A stretch of 64,000 bases of DNA from positions 49,584,605-49,648,604 of the forward strand of contig OY728160.1 in assembly GCA_963277665.1 (NCBI GenBank). The letters are read 5' to 3'. Numbering within the stretch: the first letter of the stretch is position 1; every line of letters begins with the position of its first letter. The notes beneath the pieces were generated by a model. That model made no database searches. It worked only from the letters and a program-made list of their open reading frames with translations, and was not told where the DNA came from. Below are positions 35,661 through 49,307 of this stretch, one piece after another. Source of the stretch: Viscum album (taxonomy: Eukaryota > Streptophyta > Magnoliopsida > Santalales > Viscaceae). Made by a program: the position numbers and the translations under genes.

Positions 35661-38083
35661 TGTAACACCCAAAGATTTCAAAGTATGTTTTCTAGTTAAA
35701 CTAATTCAATAGCTTTTGTTACACGCAACACCGAGTTTGACCACACCACAACTTACCGCACTAACCATTCAAAAACAGGTTATGAATAGTATTAACTGCA
35801 TTTTAAATCTTATATACTCTATATAATTTTAAAATTAATATTATGTGTTTCTTAGACATAATATAAGAACAGATTCATTTTTTCAGATAAAAGAAGTATT
35901 TTTCAAAAAATTAAATTTTACCACCTTTTTATGGAGAACCCTTTTTAAAACCAATATTTGAAACTTCTATATATTCAATTTAATGTAATTAATTTTTTTT
36001 ATAAGAGAGACATAAAAATTTAGTTTAGATAAATTTTTGGTACTTTTCAAATAACTTTCATATTTTGATGAATACTGAAAAATACTATGAATTAATTGAA
36101 AATGACTTTTTTCAATAGAAATATTTTTTACTGATAAATTATGAATTTTAATGGTTTAAAAGTATAATTAGAATATATTTTTATCATTTAATACAATGTA
36201 GGTCATTATATGTTACTTCACATCTAAATTTGAAATGAACACATGTCATTGTTTTGATAGTTTTTTCTTTTCAAAAAAGACCTGCTTTTTGGTTTGGACA
36301 ACGAAAATTAATTTTAAATTCATTAATGCAACTTTTATGTTTTTAATTTGATATAATATACTTCTTTTTTTTAATTCTGAATATCAAATAATATTAGGGT
36401 AAATATTTGGTATTTTTCTGAAAACATTCGATTTTTGATAAATAGTGAAAAACGTTGCGTTATTATATAAAACCGACTTTTTATTTGAATAATTAGTTAT
36501 TTTATTTTAATTTATTTTAGGTCAAAATAGATACATAATACCTATATATGTTTATCTTAATTCATTGGAGTAATTTTATAATATGTTTTTATATATAAAT
36601 TTTTATCGAACATTTCACCGTCTTTTACCCACCTTCTAGGAGCATTTGCAAATTTGTATAAAACATATGTTTACAACTTCTGTGAGTTGAATTTCGAAAA
36701 TAAGAGAGACAAAATTAATATCAGTATGTAAAATGTGATTCAATAAGATGAAAATAATTATTGGTAAATAGTAACTTTTGACTTTTATTTACCACTGTTA
36801 AAAGTAAATAGGGTAATTAAAGGTAAAAATGATATCATAATTAACCTAAAACATTTCCTAATTTTATTAGATAAGTATAATTCTTCTAAAAAACCTTAGA
36901 ATAAAATATGATCCTATTTGGTCCACTTGGATTAGATTATTCCATTTACTATTATTTTATGCAAAGAAGAGTTAAAAGAGTTAAATTCAATGTTTAATTA
37001 CTAAACTATTTTTAATATAGAATTATACATAACATAAATTTTAATATAAATATTCATTAGAAAGATAAATATATTTCCTATATAATTACATTTTATTTAT
37101 AATTTTTAGACATTAAATAATTTAATTTATTTTTGACACATTGATGATGCAGTAATTAACTTATTAATGATATATTAAAATAATTGATATTATAAATATC
37201 AAAATAAATTTAATTTGAAACTTTTGATGAATTAAATATATTTTATTGGTTAATGTGACATGTTATTATTAAAAATATGAATTTATTTAGAAGTAAAAAT
37301 GTTTTTTGGACTTTAACAAAAATAATTTATTAAATAAGGTCTGAATTGACATAATTGAGTTTTTAAAGCAAATACTATATTATTTGTTGATATAATATTA
37401 CTAACAATATAAAGTTAGGAAAAAAGGACTTAATAATTTTATATGTGTCATTAATAAACCTATTTCGGTTCTCTTGGAATTTTATATTATGTTTATTAAC
37501 CATATAATATAAAAATACAAAGAGACATGGTAAATGTCAAACAATTGAACTAAGAGTTAAATCTATAAGATAAGGTTAATATGTGGAACTAACCCTATCT
37601 AAAACCTATTGGGTGAAATTTTTTCAACCCATACCTACCTTATCCTTTAAATAAATCATTTTGGATCCATTTGAAACCGAAAATAATTTTATTATAACAT
37701 AATATTTCAAGCTTTTCCTAAAGTGACATTCACCTCTCTTGTAAAAGAGAACTTCCAATTCTCTTAAGTTCACACCTCCAGACCCTTTTGGCTCGGCCAA
37801 CCCCTACCTAGATATCTTCCCAAAAATTTTCCCTTCATCCTAGAGGCCTTCCTTTGGTCAGAAAGCCAACCTAAGGAGCCCTTTTGATCAAATCAAAAGG
37901 AAGAACTCAAAGATGAGGTAAATATTTCATCATCTCTTTCAAGTTATTTTATTCTTCCACTTCCTATTTATTTGTTGTTTCCATTATAAAAGTATAACCT
38001 TAGTATATTCTATATACTGTGATGTTATTATAAAAATGGTACAACCATTTTCGTTATCCTATCCATATTATAAATGATAAAGT

Positions 38084-38535
38084 CACCATACGTGCTAACG
38101 TACGGATTACAGTCTCCACGTCATGGTGTAGTTTTTTATTCAAACACTTCATTATTTGGATGGGTACAATAATAAGTATAACTAATTTAAATAATAAATA
38201 TAACATATGAATGATTCTGTATATATGATATATCATTTAATTACATATTATTTCTCCATTAATATAATTATATTGTCACTCGTGCGTACGTACTGATTAC
38301 CCTCTCCACGACGCGATGAGATTCATTTCCACGTTCACCATTCAACGTTGATTATAAAATATATATAATTAATAAGTATGAAATATATGACATAAAAATG
38401 ATACTGGAGATATATATATATATATATATATACACTTACATATATCTTATTCACTTAGTTTCGTTCAATATGATATGAAAACGGAAATAGCGTTTATGCG
38501 TACGTATTGCCTACCGTCTCCATAAACGGTGTTTT
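38084..38535 (+). other. Three shared-loop hairpins in element B 3' LTR
   Basis: Loops are 38095-38116, 38285-38306 and 38499-38520, each 22 nt. Hairpin 1 keeps stem CACCATACGTG / CACGTCATGGTG. Hairpin 2 pairs CTCGTG with CACGAC. Hairpin 3 pairs CGTTTATG with CATAAACG. The start-to-start distance of hairpins 1 and 2 is 190 bp, as in the other LTR. Confidence 0.8.
38411..38432 (+). repeat. TA microsatellite in element B 3' LTR
   Basis: Counterpart of 31574-31590, about 5 bp longer. Confidence 0.85.
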
Positions 38536-40124
38536 CCAATTCATATATATGTATATTATACATATTTATATTCTAAATATATATATGATAAATAAATCAT
38601 GTTTTATATTATTAATGTATTTAAATAATTATCTAAGTGATACAGTCAAGAGTAAAAAGTTAAAACACGTACGATAAAGAAAGCGATTATTACCCGAAAT
38701 GTTAATTTAACCTGTAAATTATTATTAAATGGGTAGTATAAAGTCATTAATGAATCATTTATGATATCAAAAATATTAATATGGTTCTTCTATAAATTAA
38801 TAACATACTAAGGTTTTTATACAGAAGGTTAAACATATCTTCGACAAAAAGAAAGTGTAAGGTAAGGGTTAATTCCTCAATCTCATTATTATTCGAGATT
38901 GTTTATGGGTATATTTTTACTAGGACATATTTATTATCCAAGTCCATGATTCATAAAAGAGTTTTAAAAGGGATTATTTTTAAGGGGATTTTTACTAAAA
39001 AATCATTCTAAATGTTTTAAATATTTATTCTTCTAAATCATTCTCATTTATGTCTATGTTTTCTAAATGGATTTTAAGGATTTATTTATATGGACATGAA
39101 TGTTTTTAATATGTTAATTCCTTTAAAAAGCATCAAATTGGTATGGGACACTTTGATTCAAAAATTTATTTAAATGTCTTCCTTTCTAAAGTTTTTGACT
39201 TTTAATTTTTTTTATGAAAAATGGATATTTCTCACAAAGAGTTTTACAAATAATTTTCATCTATATCAACATCCTTTGAAGGATTTCAAACTTATTTGAA
39301 GTTGATTTATAATGAAAAAAATATTCCATATTGTATTGAAGGTTTTGTGATATGTTTGACTATAAATGTGTTGTTTTTATACCAGTCATGGTTTATGGAT
39401 AAATTATTGACATTTCATATGCTAGATTTAATACGAATGTTTATGTTATGTTTAAACCTTTTCATATGAGGAATGCATTGGACTTTGTAAGTGACGGGTG
39501 GAGACCGCTATAGCTCCTAGATGCATCGGTAGGTCCCATGAGAAAAACTTGTTCCTTGGCACAAGGCCCTGACAAAATTTTATTTGTAGTATTGGCACAA
39601 GTCCTTGACTATGTGGTTATGAAGTTTGGAATTATGCATTCCATCATTATGAAAGTGCATGTTGATATTGCATGTGATTACTCGACTAGTAGAATATCCA
39701 TATGAATAAGTAAATGGAATTATTTGATTTTATCTTTTCAATATCATTCTGATCTTTAAGTTTAAAAGGCTTTTGTTTTAGTTTTATACATTGCCTTAAA
39801 TTTTTATTCTTATTTATAAATGTTTCCGATCTATTTTTATCATTACTGAGAATATGAGCTCACCCCTTTCTATGTTTTATTTTTCCCAGGATTCCAAGAA
39901 GTGTATTGCGATTGATATGCAGGGTTAAGCTAAAGTAATAATGGAATTCATAAAGTATTATTTATATTGAGTTATATGTTATAATGTTTACTATAACATT
40001 CATGTATGTAATCTATTTTCCAAGCTTACTAAACTGATCAGTCCTTCGGGACTTGATTCCTTGTAATCATGCCAATGTATTAAAATAATGCATCGACTCC
40101 CATAACTGGGGTCGGGGATTTACA

Positions 40125-40840
40125 TCAAAGGAGGATCAACACCTAAAATAGTGAACATTGGGATCCTCAAGTGATTCTAGAAATACTCTAAAAGATTCCC
40201 TAAAACAACCTAGTGCTTGATATAAATATATAAATTTGAACCATGAATAAGGTACAACCAATATTTAAAGGAAAAAATTATCAAGATCCACTATAGTGTG
40301 GAGAATTCCACTATTGTCTTAATGGCCATGATTAATGTGTGATATGAAATCTCTGTAATTTGTAAAAACTATCTTTCACACTCCTTCATTATTTATTTTA
40401 TCCATTTAAAATGGTTTTTACTACCACCAAAATATATGGAAGTTTCCCTCTTCATTTCATATCCCCATACCCATTACCACAGCATAGCATGACCTCCCTC
40501 ACCAATTCCATCGCCACTCACACAACTAAACTCTTCCTATATATAGGAGCTCCATTGATTTATATGAAGTAATTTTTACCTCCTTGTTTCCAATATGGAA
40601 TCTCTCCATGAAAGACTCCCTCAAACACTAGACTTTTAGACACCATTGTGCACCAAAACCTAAAATATATCACTAAAACACCCATAATATGAAAATGCAC
40701 CACCCCAACTGCCATGGATCTAAAAAAATTGACTATAGACTAAACCAAAACTACCACCTTAGTGTGGTGAACCTCAATATGAAAAAACTAATCATTAAAC
40801 CTCCAAAACACATCCAATCCCAAAATAATAAAAGGAAATT
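40125..40840. other. No gene seen between elements B and C
   Basis: About 0.7 kb of AT-rich sequence with no repeat partner or domain recognised. Confidence 0.4.
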
Positions 40841-42458
40841 TGAAGAGCCTTGACGTGGATTCCACTTTCAAGCATTGTTGTGGGCTAGAAACTATTGGGC
40901 ATTGGGAACCCACCCCCACCCCCCAATATTCCAAAGGTTTCCAATTATAAGCATGGGTGTTTAGAAGTGATATTGGGAAGACTATAACCTTAGTTGATGA
41001 TAAAATAATTATACAATATATTATATATAAATAAATTAATAATCAGTGGAAGTAAAAGACCCAACTGACTCAAACCAAAAACCCCCTGAAGGTGGAACAC
41101 AATCAATAATAGAAAATAGTGGAATCATAACTAAACATCTGATGATAAATATAAGGAAACAACCAAAATTACCATTTATTGAATATAAAATAGAACAAGC
41201 ACTCAATATAATTCATACAATACAATATCATAAAGGGGAGCCCAATTTCTGACCTCACTAAATACATATATAAAATATTGATACAAAAAAAACAATAGGA
41301 AAAATCAAAAGAGAATGACCAGCTGATGCAGGAACCTCAAGGTCCCTTTCCATCCATACCATATCAAATAGACACTATGATCCATCTCCTAAGCCTGGAC
41401 CTTTACCTAAAAAAAAAGCATAAAGTAAAAATACATCCTGAGGGGTCTGTATAGGGTGTGAGAATGGGTCTTAATAGGTTACCTCCCACTTCTTTATACC
41501 TAACATTTTTGATTCAGTAAGTGTATGTTAAAAATAAAAAAATTATATCGGCACCATTCATTCAAATAATCACAAGCTTCCCTGGTGCTCAATATCTACT
41601 AGGAATATATCACCTACTTTGTCCAATGCTAAAATCACTAAGGAAGAGTGGACACCTATCCTATATCTCAAGGTAACCCCTGATGTCATACAGTCATAGG
41701 TAATACCTCAGGTTCCACCACCAATGTCATTTGTCACCTCGTTCCATAAACAAGTATCTGATGTCATGAATGCATACCCAATCAAAACAAATTTGGTCCC
41801 TTAGACCCCTCCTCAAAATCACCCATCGATTCAATGCCCGACAACGGTGGTAAATGGATACCTATTCTTATATAGTAATTATTTTTAGCACAAAAACTAA
41901 CATTCTAAGGAAAGATAATGTCCATCATCCAAAATAATCCTAACCCAAAGGCCTCAAGCATGGCGATACTTATCCTCCAACCAGCAATGTAAACGATATC
42001 CTCCAATAGATACTCACCATACCCATGGCTTTCTATGTGAAGGACCCCCAAAAATCAAACCTAAGATGCTAACCAGGGGCCTCTATCCAAATGAGTGGTC
42101 AAAACCACCCCATCACTGAGTCATCCTATGTTCACATGACTCAAAATGACACTTTGGACAACACTGGTGAGTGGAAGTCACCAAAAGTTATTGAATTGAC
42201 ACCAATCATTAGCACCTCATTCCCCTATGACAATGTTTCTCAATCCAATGGCCATTCCATCTCATATCACACAAGCCTCACCCATAACCATATTGTTTTA
42301 CTACCTCAACCAATGACTGAGTCTCCCAACATATGATTATCATCACTCATATAAATTAGGAATTTCCCAACCTAATGATTACATCTTCTCATCTCATGTG
42401 GTCATCACGACCTCTATCCTCGGGCCATGCTCATCACAATTTCATCACATCATTTCAC

Positions 42459-42480
42459 ATATATATATATATATATATAT
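42459..42480 (+). repeat. TA microsatellite in element C 3' LTR
   Basis: An alternating AT run of 22 bases; counterpart at 48070-48088 in the other LTR. Confidence 0.85.
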
Positions 42481-43149
42481 CACCAATCAAACTAAATATA
42501 CAATTCAATGAGATTGAATTGTACTATTCAAATTAAATAAATAAATTCAATTAAACATAAACATATTACCTAGAATAACAACCCAAGGTGGTCAACATCA
42601 TCAAAACCAGCCTTACGCAAACAAATTTGGCTGGGGAATTCCCAATGACACCCCACATTATCATTAAATTAATTTAACATCAAGCATTAAATTTATTGGG
42701 TATATCTCAACAACCCAACAATGTGCTAAAATATTAAAACCCAAAATGCTAGTTAAAACAAAAAAATAAAAGTATGTACTACCTACCTTGAACCTATAGA
42801 CATAGCAACAAACGGACTTAGACTATAACTTTGAATGATTTTAATGAAATTGGCTTTTCTGATGAATTCTATAAAAAAATGGGAAAATTACTCAAATGAA
42901 TTTAGAAATCTGTGAGGTGAGGGATATGGAAATGAGAAAGATTAGGGATGTGATACATACTGAGATAGATGCAACACTACAGACAACATGAATAATAGAG
43001 GTTGGAAAAAGAAGATGGATCAAATTCAATGATAGAAGGGAAGGGGAGAGCTCCCCCTTACTGTGTGTAACCCATGGAGTAATAAGTAGAAGAGTTTTAG
43101 GTTTAAAGAGACAGGGAAATTTTAGAAAATTCACTTATTTAAGAGGACA

Positions 43150-43480
43150 CACTATTAGATCACATGGTTTTCAAAACTATGCAGCAACTGTATGGATCCT
43201 ATTGCTAAGAAATCAAACCTTGCATGGTTAGTCAGCATGGTTAGGACTACCCATGTGAAAACTATGTGGCTACAATGTAGAGGTACTTTCCAATTGTCCA
43301 TAACCATGTCGCTTGTTCATGGTTTATAAAACTATGTGGATTCCCTCTACTATAAAATATGAAAGGCCCACACAGTCATGAACCTCAACCATCAGGGTTT
43401 ACTAAACCGTGCGACAGTGAAAATGGGGCTGCACAGTTTTTACTAAGAGCTCTCATGGTTTTTACAAACTGTCCATCTCA
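43150..43480. repeat. CATGGTTT-AAACCATG dyad repeats in element C LTR
   Basis: Degenerate palindromes of the form CATGGTTTnnnAAACnATG recur about every 60-80 bp (43164, 43318, 43392, 43452). The other LTR has the same kind of series at 48772-49070. Confidence 0.5.
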
Positions 43481-43703
43481 TGTTTCACTTCTCCAAAAAA
43501 AGTTCCTTGACACACCTGAAACCCATCCAAACTCCAAAAAATTTACTTAACCTCTAAACCCATCTACAAAATAGGTTTTGGATTAAAGATAAACTCATAA
43601 TTATGATCATTTAAACGAGGAAGGAGTTACCATACCTATCAAATGAAAAAAAATTAAAAATAGGTTTGGATTTAGATTTACTCCAAATACTCAGGACATT
43701 ACA

Positions 43704-43713
43704 GTCTACCCAC
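43704..43713 (-). other. Polypurine tract of element C
   Basis: On the minus strand GTGGGTAGAC directly precedes the TGTAATG start of the 3' LTR. Confidence 0.5.
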
Positions 43714-44699
43714 ATTAACATAGTTCATCTCTGGTATATCAAAAAACCCATAGATGGAACTAAACATACCCATCTTCTTTAAAATAAACATAGAATACCC
43801 TGGTCATAAGGGGTATAGGCCAACTACCTCAAGTGGCTCCCCACCATATGAGTGACCCACCCTAGTCACATCCTAACCCAAAGATCAAATAAAACTTATG
43901 ATCCATTAACCATACTAGGACTCAAATGTCCTCCCATGACACATCATCACCCCTCCACCTCATCAGGTTTCTTCATGTCATAACTGACACCCATCCAAAT
44001 CCCACACCACATTGGTGACCACCTCACACCCATTCCAAACGTGGAATTTATTATTTCCTTCAACATAAAAAATGATAAAATGTCTTGGTGACTCACACCT
44101 TTCTCAAGTACAGTATCGTACTTATTCTCATATGACTATGCACCTCATGTAACCCACATCTCCTCAATTCACCAATGCCAATGTACCTCAATAATCATGA
44201 ATCCAATGATGATTACATATGAAATTTGGTTCCATACACCTCATATACATATTTATATAATTCTTCTGATATGATACCAACCTACAAACTAGAATATGGA
44301 TAGTCTATACATATAACTCATGCACTTCGTGCAATCAAAATGGGCATGTCTTAAATGTTTGTTAGAAAATAAAATAGAATTGTTCGGTTATGACTATGGA
44401 ATACCTATAACTGTGATCATCTCACCAGCTTTGTCTAACCCTGGTAGCTAAATGGAATGTAACTGTCCTGAAGCCTGACTTCCGAATGCCTGACCTCCCT
44501 ATGGTACTTTCCAACCATTGGACTCTGACCCAACTAAAATGTCCCACTATCTTTTCCATGACCTCTGTGTGTATAAAAAACTCAGCTACCATCACCTAGT
44601 ATCACTCCCAATCAGATATCAGAACCCATAGGTTGACCTGATCCCTGACTAGAGACTGTCTAAGAAGAATTCTTAAAGAACTTCTCAATATTCTTGAAT
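43714..44699 (-). other. Element C interior downstream of gag, no domain recognised
   Basis: About 1 kb where pol would lie. Only short open pieces remain; RT and integrase motifs are absent, so pol was deleted. Confidence 0.4.
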
Positions 44700-45560
44700 T
44701 ATCCACATAACTATCACTCTTTTGGAGGCTTCTCACACTAAGTCTGAACATGTCATGTCTTCCCACAATGGAACCATACCATCAAATACCAACTTTGAGG
44801 TAGTCTAGATGAGTCCCTATCCTGAATTCCATGCTAAAACTCTTTTCGAACTCAATACCTACTTTCTAATGTGCCACCACTAAAATCACTAAAATCCATT
44901 ACCTGACTGTAATATGATTGGTTTTTTATGTTTCCCTTGGTTATGAGTTTCTGATTTACCCCCTATGATAATGATTCCAAGCTAAATATGTTCTCCTTCA
45001 CCCGAATGGTGTTCTTTACACCATCCACGAAATTCCTCACCCTCAAGGTCTCATCGCTCAACATGTTAGGTGTGAAGAGATAAAATTCAGTGAATGTTTC
45101 TATATAGTCTGTAACAGACATGTCACGCTACTAAGGGATCATGAACTCCAAATTTCTCTCTGCACTCGGCATCTCCAAGAATAAGTGCTCATAGAACCTG
45201 GCCTCGAATTTCTTCCAGGCCAGTACCTCATGTATTCACATAAAATCATGCACATCCCACTAGCGTATTTCTGGTCCTCTATGCTTGTTGGTCACCAGTC
45301 ACCCACCACCCAAGAGGTGTATCTAGATGCTCTAAGATTATCTGCATAAACTCGATCTAGTTATCAGTTTCATATGGGCCACTCTCACCCTAATACATTG
45401 GTGGGTTCTACAAGTGAAACTCTCGAGTAAGATATTCCATCAAATTCTCTGCTCCCTAATCTCCCCTATTGATCCCCTGGATCACATGTTCTAGGATCGC
45501 TCTATGCTGATCATGAAGCCATGTCCCAAAATCAGTCAAGTTCGGCAGTAGCCCCGCATG
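44700..45560 (-). pseudogene. gag relic of element C
   Basis: The minus strand reads as a Ty3/gypsy gag (capsid-like Retrotrans_gag domain) in shifting frames. WKKFEARFYEHLFLEM lies near 45210. RDMSVTDYIETFTEFYLFTP lies near 45120-45070, matching the family's Q..MSV.EY...F..L...AP pattern. RNFVDGVKNTIRVKEN follows near 45020. A zinc knuckle follows near 44780-44730, reading HCGKT-stop-HVQT-stop-C: the spacing of the last ligands is kept, but stop codons interrupt it and the first Cys is gone. Gag forms the particle that packages element RNA. There is no protease downstream, so the rest of the polyprotein is lost or unreadable. Many stops are TGA or TAG, as expected from CGA and CAG after cytosine deamination. 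Confidence 0.75.
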
Positions 45561-45733
45561 TACCTAAGCCCATTCTTATGGCTCATGATCTTCTTGACCC
45601 TCAAGGATCTCAACTTTTTCCTACTATAGTGTAACTCTTTCCTTGCCTACCTAATGATCTATTGGGTCCCATCTAGGTGGAAACCTAGTGAATACCGATA
45701 CATTGTAAGACATCCCAGATAAAACACACACAA

Positions 45734-45749
45734 ATATATATATATATAT
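45734..45749 (+). repeat. TA microsatellite in element C interior
   Basis: A short alternating AT run after ACACACAC. Confidence 0.7.
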
Positions 45750-46452
45750 CATATTTATAGGGAATGGAGAAATAGTAAGTGTCAACTCACTACCCCTTCC
45801 ATTCCCCATCACAACCCTTTCACACAGCATCCCGACCCCATGGCCTCTGAAACTACCCATATCAGAGCCAAGTATCACATAAACCTTGGTCCAAGCACAT
45901 CCTGATGAACCATGTCACCTCAATCCAAAAAACAATGTCTCCCGACCTGGTGATCAACATCACACCATTTCATCGTACTTTTCAAATCATATAATATCTA
46001 GGCCCATTCAAATACATTTATAAAATAAATTCATAGGAACATGCATATATATATTTAAAACATCCTACTATGTGCCTATAAAAATATTTAACATTCATAA
46101 TAAACACCCCATTCTTATACAAGTCCATGGGTAAATTATATCATCCCTTAACTTACTAGGTCAACGGTCACATTTCATAATAGGTAACTTTAACACCAAA
46201 TCATTCCAATCAAGGTGGAAATCATATAAAGTATAAAATGAGAAATATAATTACAACAATTCCAACCCCAAAACACTTGGTCAGTCCCCCATTCATGGGG
46301 CTACAGGTACAAAAACACTATATATAAACCTATTTCCAACCACCTCTTATACATCATTCTACCATATCCCAAATAGTAAGACTCGTAGAAAAGAAAAAAA
46401 TGGTACTGTTAGTAGCTAGGTGAATGTTTCTACTAATTCCCAGTCAAAAACA

Positions 46453-46464
46453 TCTTTGATACCA
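46453..46464 (-). other. Primer binding site of element C, tRNA-iMet type
   Basis: The + strand TCTTTGATACCA matches the reverse complement of TGGTATCAGAGC at 10 of 12 bases, two bases from the right LTR. Confidence 0.7.
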
Positions 46465-46466
46465 TT

Positions 46467-49307
46467 TATAGTTCTCCAACCCAAATTCCACTTTCAAATA
46501 GTGCTCTGGGAAGAAGGCTACTTGGCCTTAGTCTCACCTCCACATATGCTAAATGCTTTCGACTAGTATTTATTGTATCAAGGAGTGATAATAGAGAGAT
46601 TTTACCCAAAGTTGATGATATAATAAAAGTCCAATATGTATATTTTTATTACTATGAAGTGGAAGGAAATACCCAACATACTGAAACTAGTAACACTGTA
46701 ATTTCGGAAGTACAATAAATAATGTACTATAGAGGAAGCAAAAATAAACATCAATAATAGACTATAAGGAAACACAAAAAGATTTCATTTATATAATATA
46801 AAATAGAACATACATCCAATATAGGCCATACAATAAAATATCCAAAAGGGGTCTCTAATGGATGACATCAGTGCATACATATATAACATGCTAATACAAA
46901 GAAACAAATAGGAAAAATCAAAATAGAAACACTAGCTGATGTAAGAACCTCAAGGTCCCTTTTCATCCCTCCCATATCAATCATCCACTATGATCCAACT
47001 CTTGATCCTAGACCATTACCTGAATGAAAAGTCATAAAATCAACATAAATCATGAGGGTCTTGTGTAGGGTGTGAGAATGAATATCAGTAAGCTAATAGT
47101 CACTTATGCATACATAATTATTGTGACTAATCTAGTGTATGTTAAAATTAAATAAATAAGAGCAGTATGATTCATTTAAATAAAAAAATATTTATGGTTC
47201 CCAATAGACACTAGGATTCTATCACCGACTTTGGCCAATGCTATAATCACAAGGAAGAGAGGATCTTTATCACATAACTCAAAGCATCCCCTAATGTCAA
47301 GCAGTACCATTTTAATCCTCCAGTTCCACCTATAACATCATTTGGAACCTCGTTCCATCACCAATTTTTAGACATCCTGAATTCACACCCAATCAAAACA
47401 CATTTGGTCCCTCAGACCCCTACTCAAAATCACCTGTCATCCTGAATGCTAATGTATAGAGGCACAAGGATACCTATCATTAAATAGTAACCATCATAGG
47501 CTTAGAAACTGACATACTGTGGAATGGTGATTGGAATCCTCCAAAAATGTTCTAACCTGATGTCCTCAGGCACGACAAGGCTCATCCCCCAATCAGCAGT
47601 CTCAACATTGTCCCCTGATGGTTCCTCACTATCCTCATGGTTTTATATAGAAATTACCCCAAAACACATACCTAAGCTACACTATTTTGGGCCTCTACCC
47701 ACACGAGTGATCAAAACAACTTCATCGCTGAGTCAACCTTTTTGCATGTGACTCCAAATTGTGATTTGGACAACCTGAGTGAGTGGAAGTCAACAAAAAG
47801 TACCTAATTCGCACCACTCTCCATTACCTCATGACCCTGTGACCATGTATCTCAAACCAATGGAAATTCCATCCCATTTCACATGAGCCTCACCCATAAT
47901 CGGAATGTCTTACCGCATCAACCAACGAATGGGTCACCCACCCTATGATTATCATCACTAATATAACTCAGGCCTCTCCCGACCTGATGATTGCATTATC
48001 ATATATCATGTGGTCATTACCACCTATATCCTTGATCCACATCCATCACAATATCATCATATCATTTTAAATATATATATATATATATACCTCAAATAAA
48101 ATTAACTAGACAATAAAATGAAATTGAATTATATTATTCAAATTAACCAAAGAAATTCAATTAACATAATCATTTCACCCGACAGAACTTCCCTAGGTGG
48201 TCTACAACCTCCAAACCATCCTCACATGAAAAAATATGGCTAGGGAATGCCCAACCACATCCCAAAATATCATAAAATTAATTTAACCAATGGTACTCAA
48301 TTTATTAGGGTCTTTCTCAACTACCTAATGGTGAAGTAAAAGATGTACCCCCAAAACGCTTGTGAAAACACAAAGAAAAGTGTTCACCACCTAGCATGAA
48401 CCCATCGATGTAGGCACATATGATCTTAAACTCTAACTCTGACTGATTTGGAATAAATTGAAATTTCTGATGAATGATCTTAAAATAGGGAAAAAACAAC
48501 TCCAATGGATTTAGTAGTTTGTGGGGAAGGAGATAAAGAGAAGAGAAACATGAGGTAGGAGAGACTTACCGATATGAATCTAATTCCATAGATGGCTTGA
48601 AGAAAGGTGGTCAGATGAAAAATATGGATTAAAATCAAAGAGAGGGGGAAATGGGCGAGCTCCCCCTTTTTTTGCATGACCCATAGAGAAATAAGGAAAA
48701 TAATTTAAGGTTTAAAGAGAGGAGGTCATTTTTGTGAATTCTCATTTTTAAGAACTTGAATGGTTAGCTCCTACGGTTTTCCAAAACGTGCAGCTCATGT
48801 TGCTTAGGAATCAAGCCCCATATGGTTAGGGATAACCATGCAAAAACCATGTGGTTATAGTTCAAAGGTACTACCCAATAGGCACTAACCATATGGCTTC
48901 TGCATGTTTTATAAATCTTTGTTCAAACCATGTGAATTCCAACTGCTAAAAATTGCAGAGGTCCTGCATCGCTATGTGACTCACACTACATGGTTTACCA
49001 AATAGTGTGTTAGTGAAAAATGGGGTCATGAGGTTTTCACTAAGAGGATGCACGATTTTCCAAATTGTGTGCCTCAAGATACACTTCTCCAAAACTGGGC
49101 CTTCAGGCCCTCAATGCAACCGAACCCCATCCAAACTCTTGAGTAATTTTCCAAACCTCTAAACGCATCTAAAAATAAGGTTTTCGATTAAAGAAAAAAA
49201 TTTAATTAAGATTCATTTAATGCGGAAGACGTTTCCATACACACCAAACTCCAAAAAATCAAAACGGGAAAGGATTTGGACCCACTACCAATATTTGTTA
49301 CATTACA
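46467..49307 (-). repeat. 5' LTR of element C
   Basis: It aligns with 40841-43703; the outer end reads GTTACATTACA on the + strand. It contains a TA microsatellite at 48070-48088, the GGGTGTGAGAATG block at 47070 and the CATGGTTT dyads. Confidence 0.8.
48070..48088 (+). repeat. TA microsatellite in element C 5' LTR
   Basis: Counterpart of 42459-42480. Confidence 0.8.

Larger units (their letters stand above)
28831..40124 (+). mobile_element. Element B: Ty3/gypsy (Del/Tekay-like) element with 4.4 kb LTRs, internally reduced
   Basis: Direct repeats 28831-33274 and 35661-40124 both start TGTAACAC. The right copy ends GATTTACA and the left ends GAATTAAA. The bases next to the repeats are TAAAA on the left and TCAAA on the right, a plausible decayed 5-bp target duplication. 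A tRNA-iMet primer site and a purine-rich tract sit at the expected inner edges. The interior is only about 2.4 kb and keeps gag zinc knuckles but no recognisable pol, so most of gag-pol is missing. TGTAACAC ends, an iMet primer and very long LTRs point to the Del/Tekay chromoviruses; no RT is left to test this. Confidence 0.85.
35661..40124 (+). repeat. 3' LTR of element B (4,464 bp)
   Basis: It starts TGTAACACCC and ends GGGATTTACA, aligning with 28831-33274 throughout. It retains the hairpins, splice-like sites and the ATTACTGAG...GAGCTCACCCC block. Confidence 0.9.
40841..43703 (-). repeat. 3' LTR of element C
   Basis: It aligns with 46467-49307: ATTCCACTTTCAA near one end, GGGTGTGAGAATGGGTC at 41454, AATTGAATT blocks after the TA microsatellite, and CATTACA at the outer end. 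The left boundary was set by matching offsets and may be off by about 15 bases. Confidence 0.8.
40841..49307 (-). mobile_element. Element C: Ty3/gypsy element with 2.85 kb LTRs, minus orientation, internally reduced
   Basis: Direct repeats 40841-43703 and 46467-49307 flank a 2.76 kb interior. Read on the minus strand both LTRs start TGTAATGT. The primer site lies just left of the right LTR (46453-46464) and a purine-rich tract borders the left LTR, fixing the orientation. The interior contains a gag relic but no recognisable RT, RNase H or integrase. The LTRs share with elements B and E a TACTG...CTCAC-CCC block near their 3' ends, suggesting the same broad clade. No target duplication is evident (AAATT left, AAAGA right). 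Confidence 0.85.
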
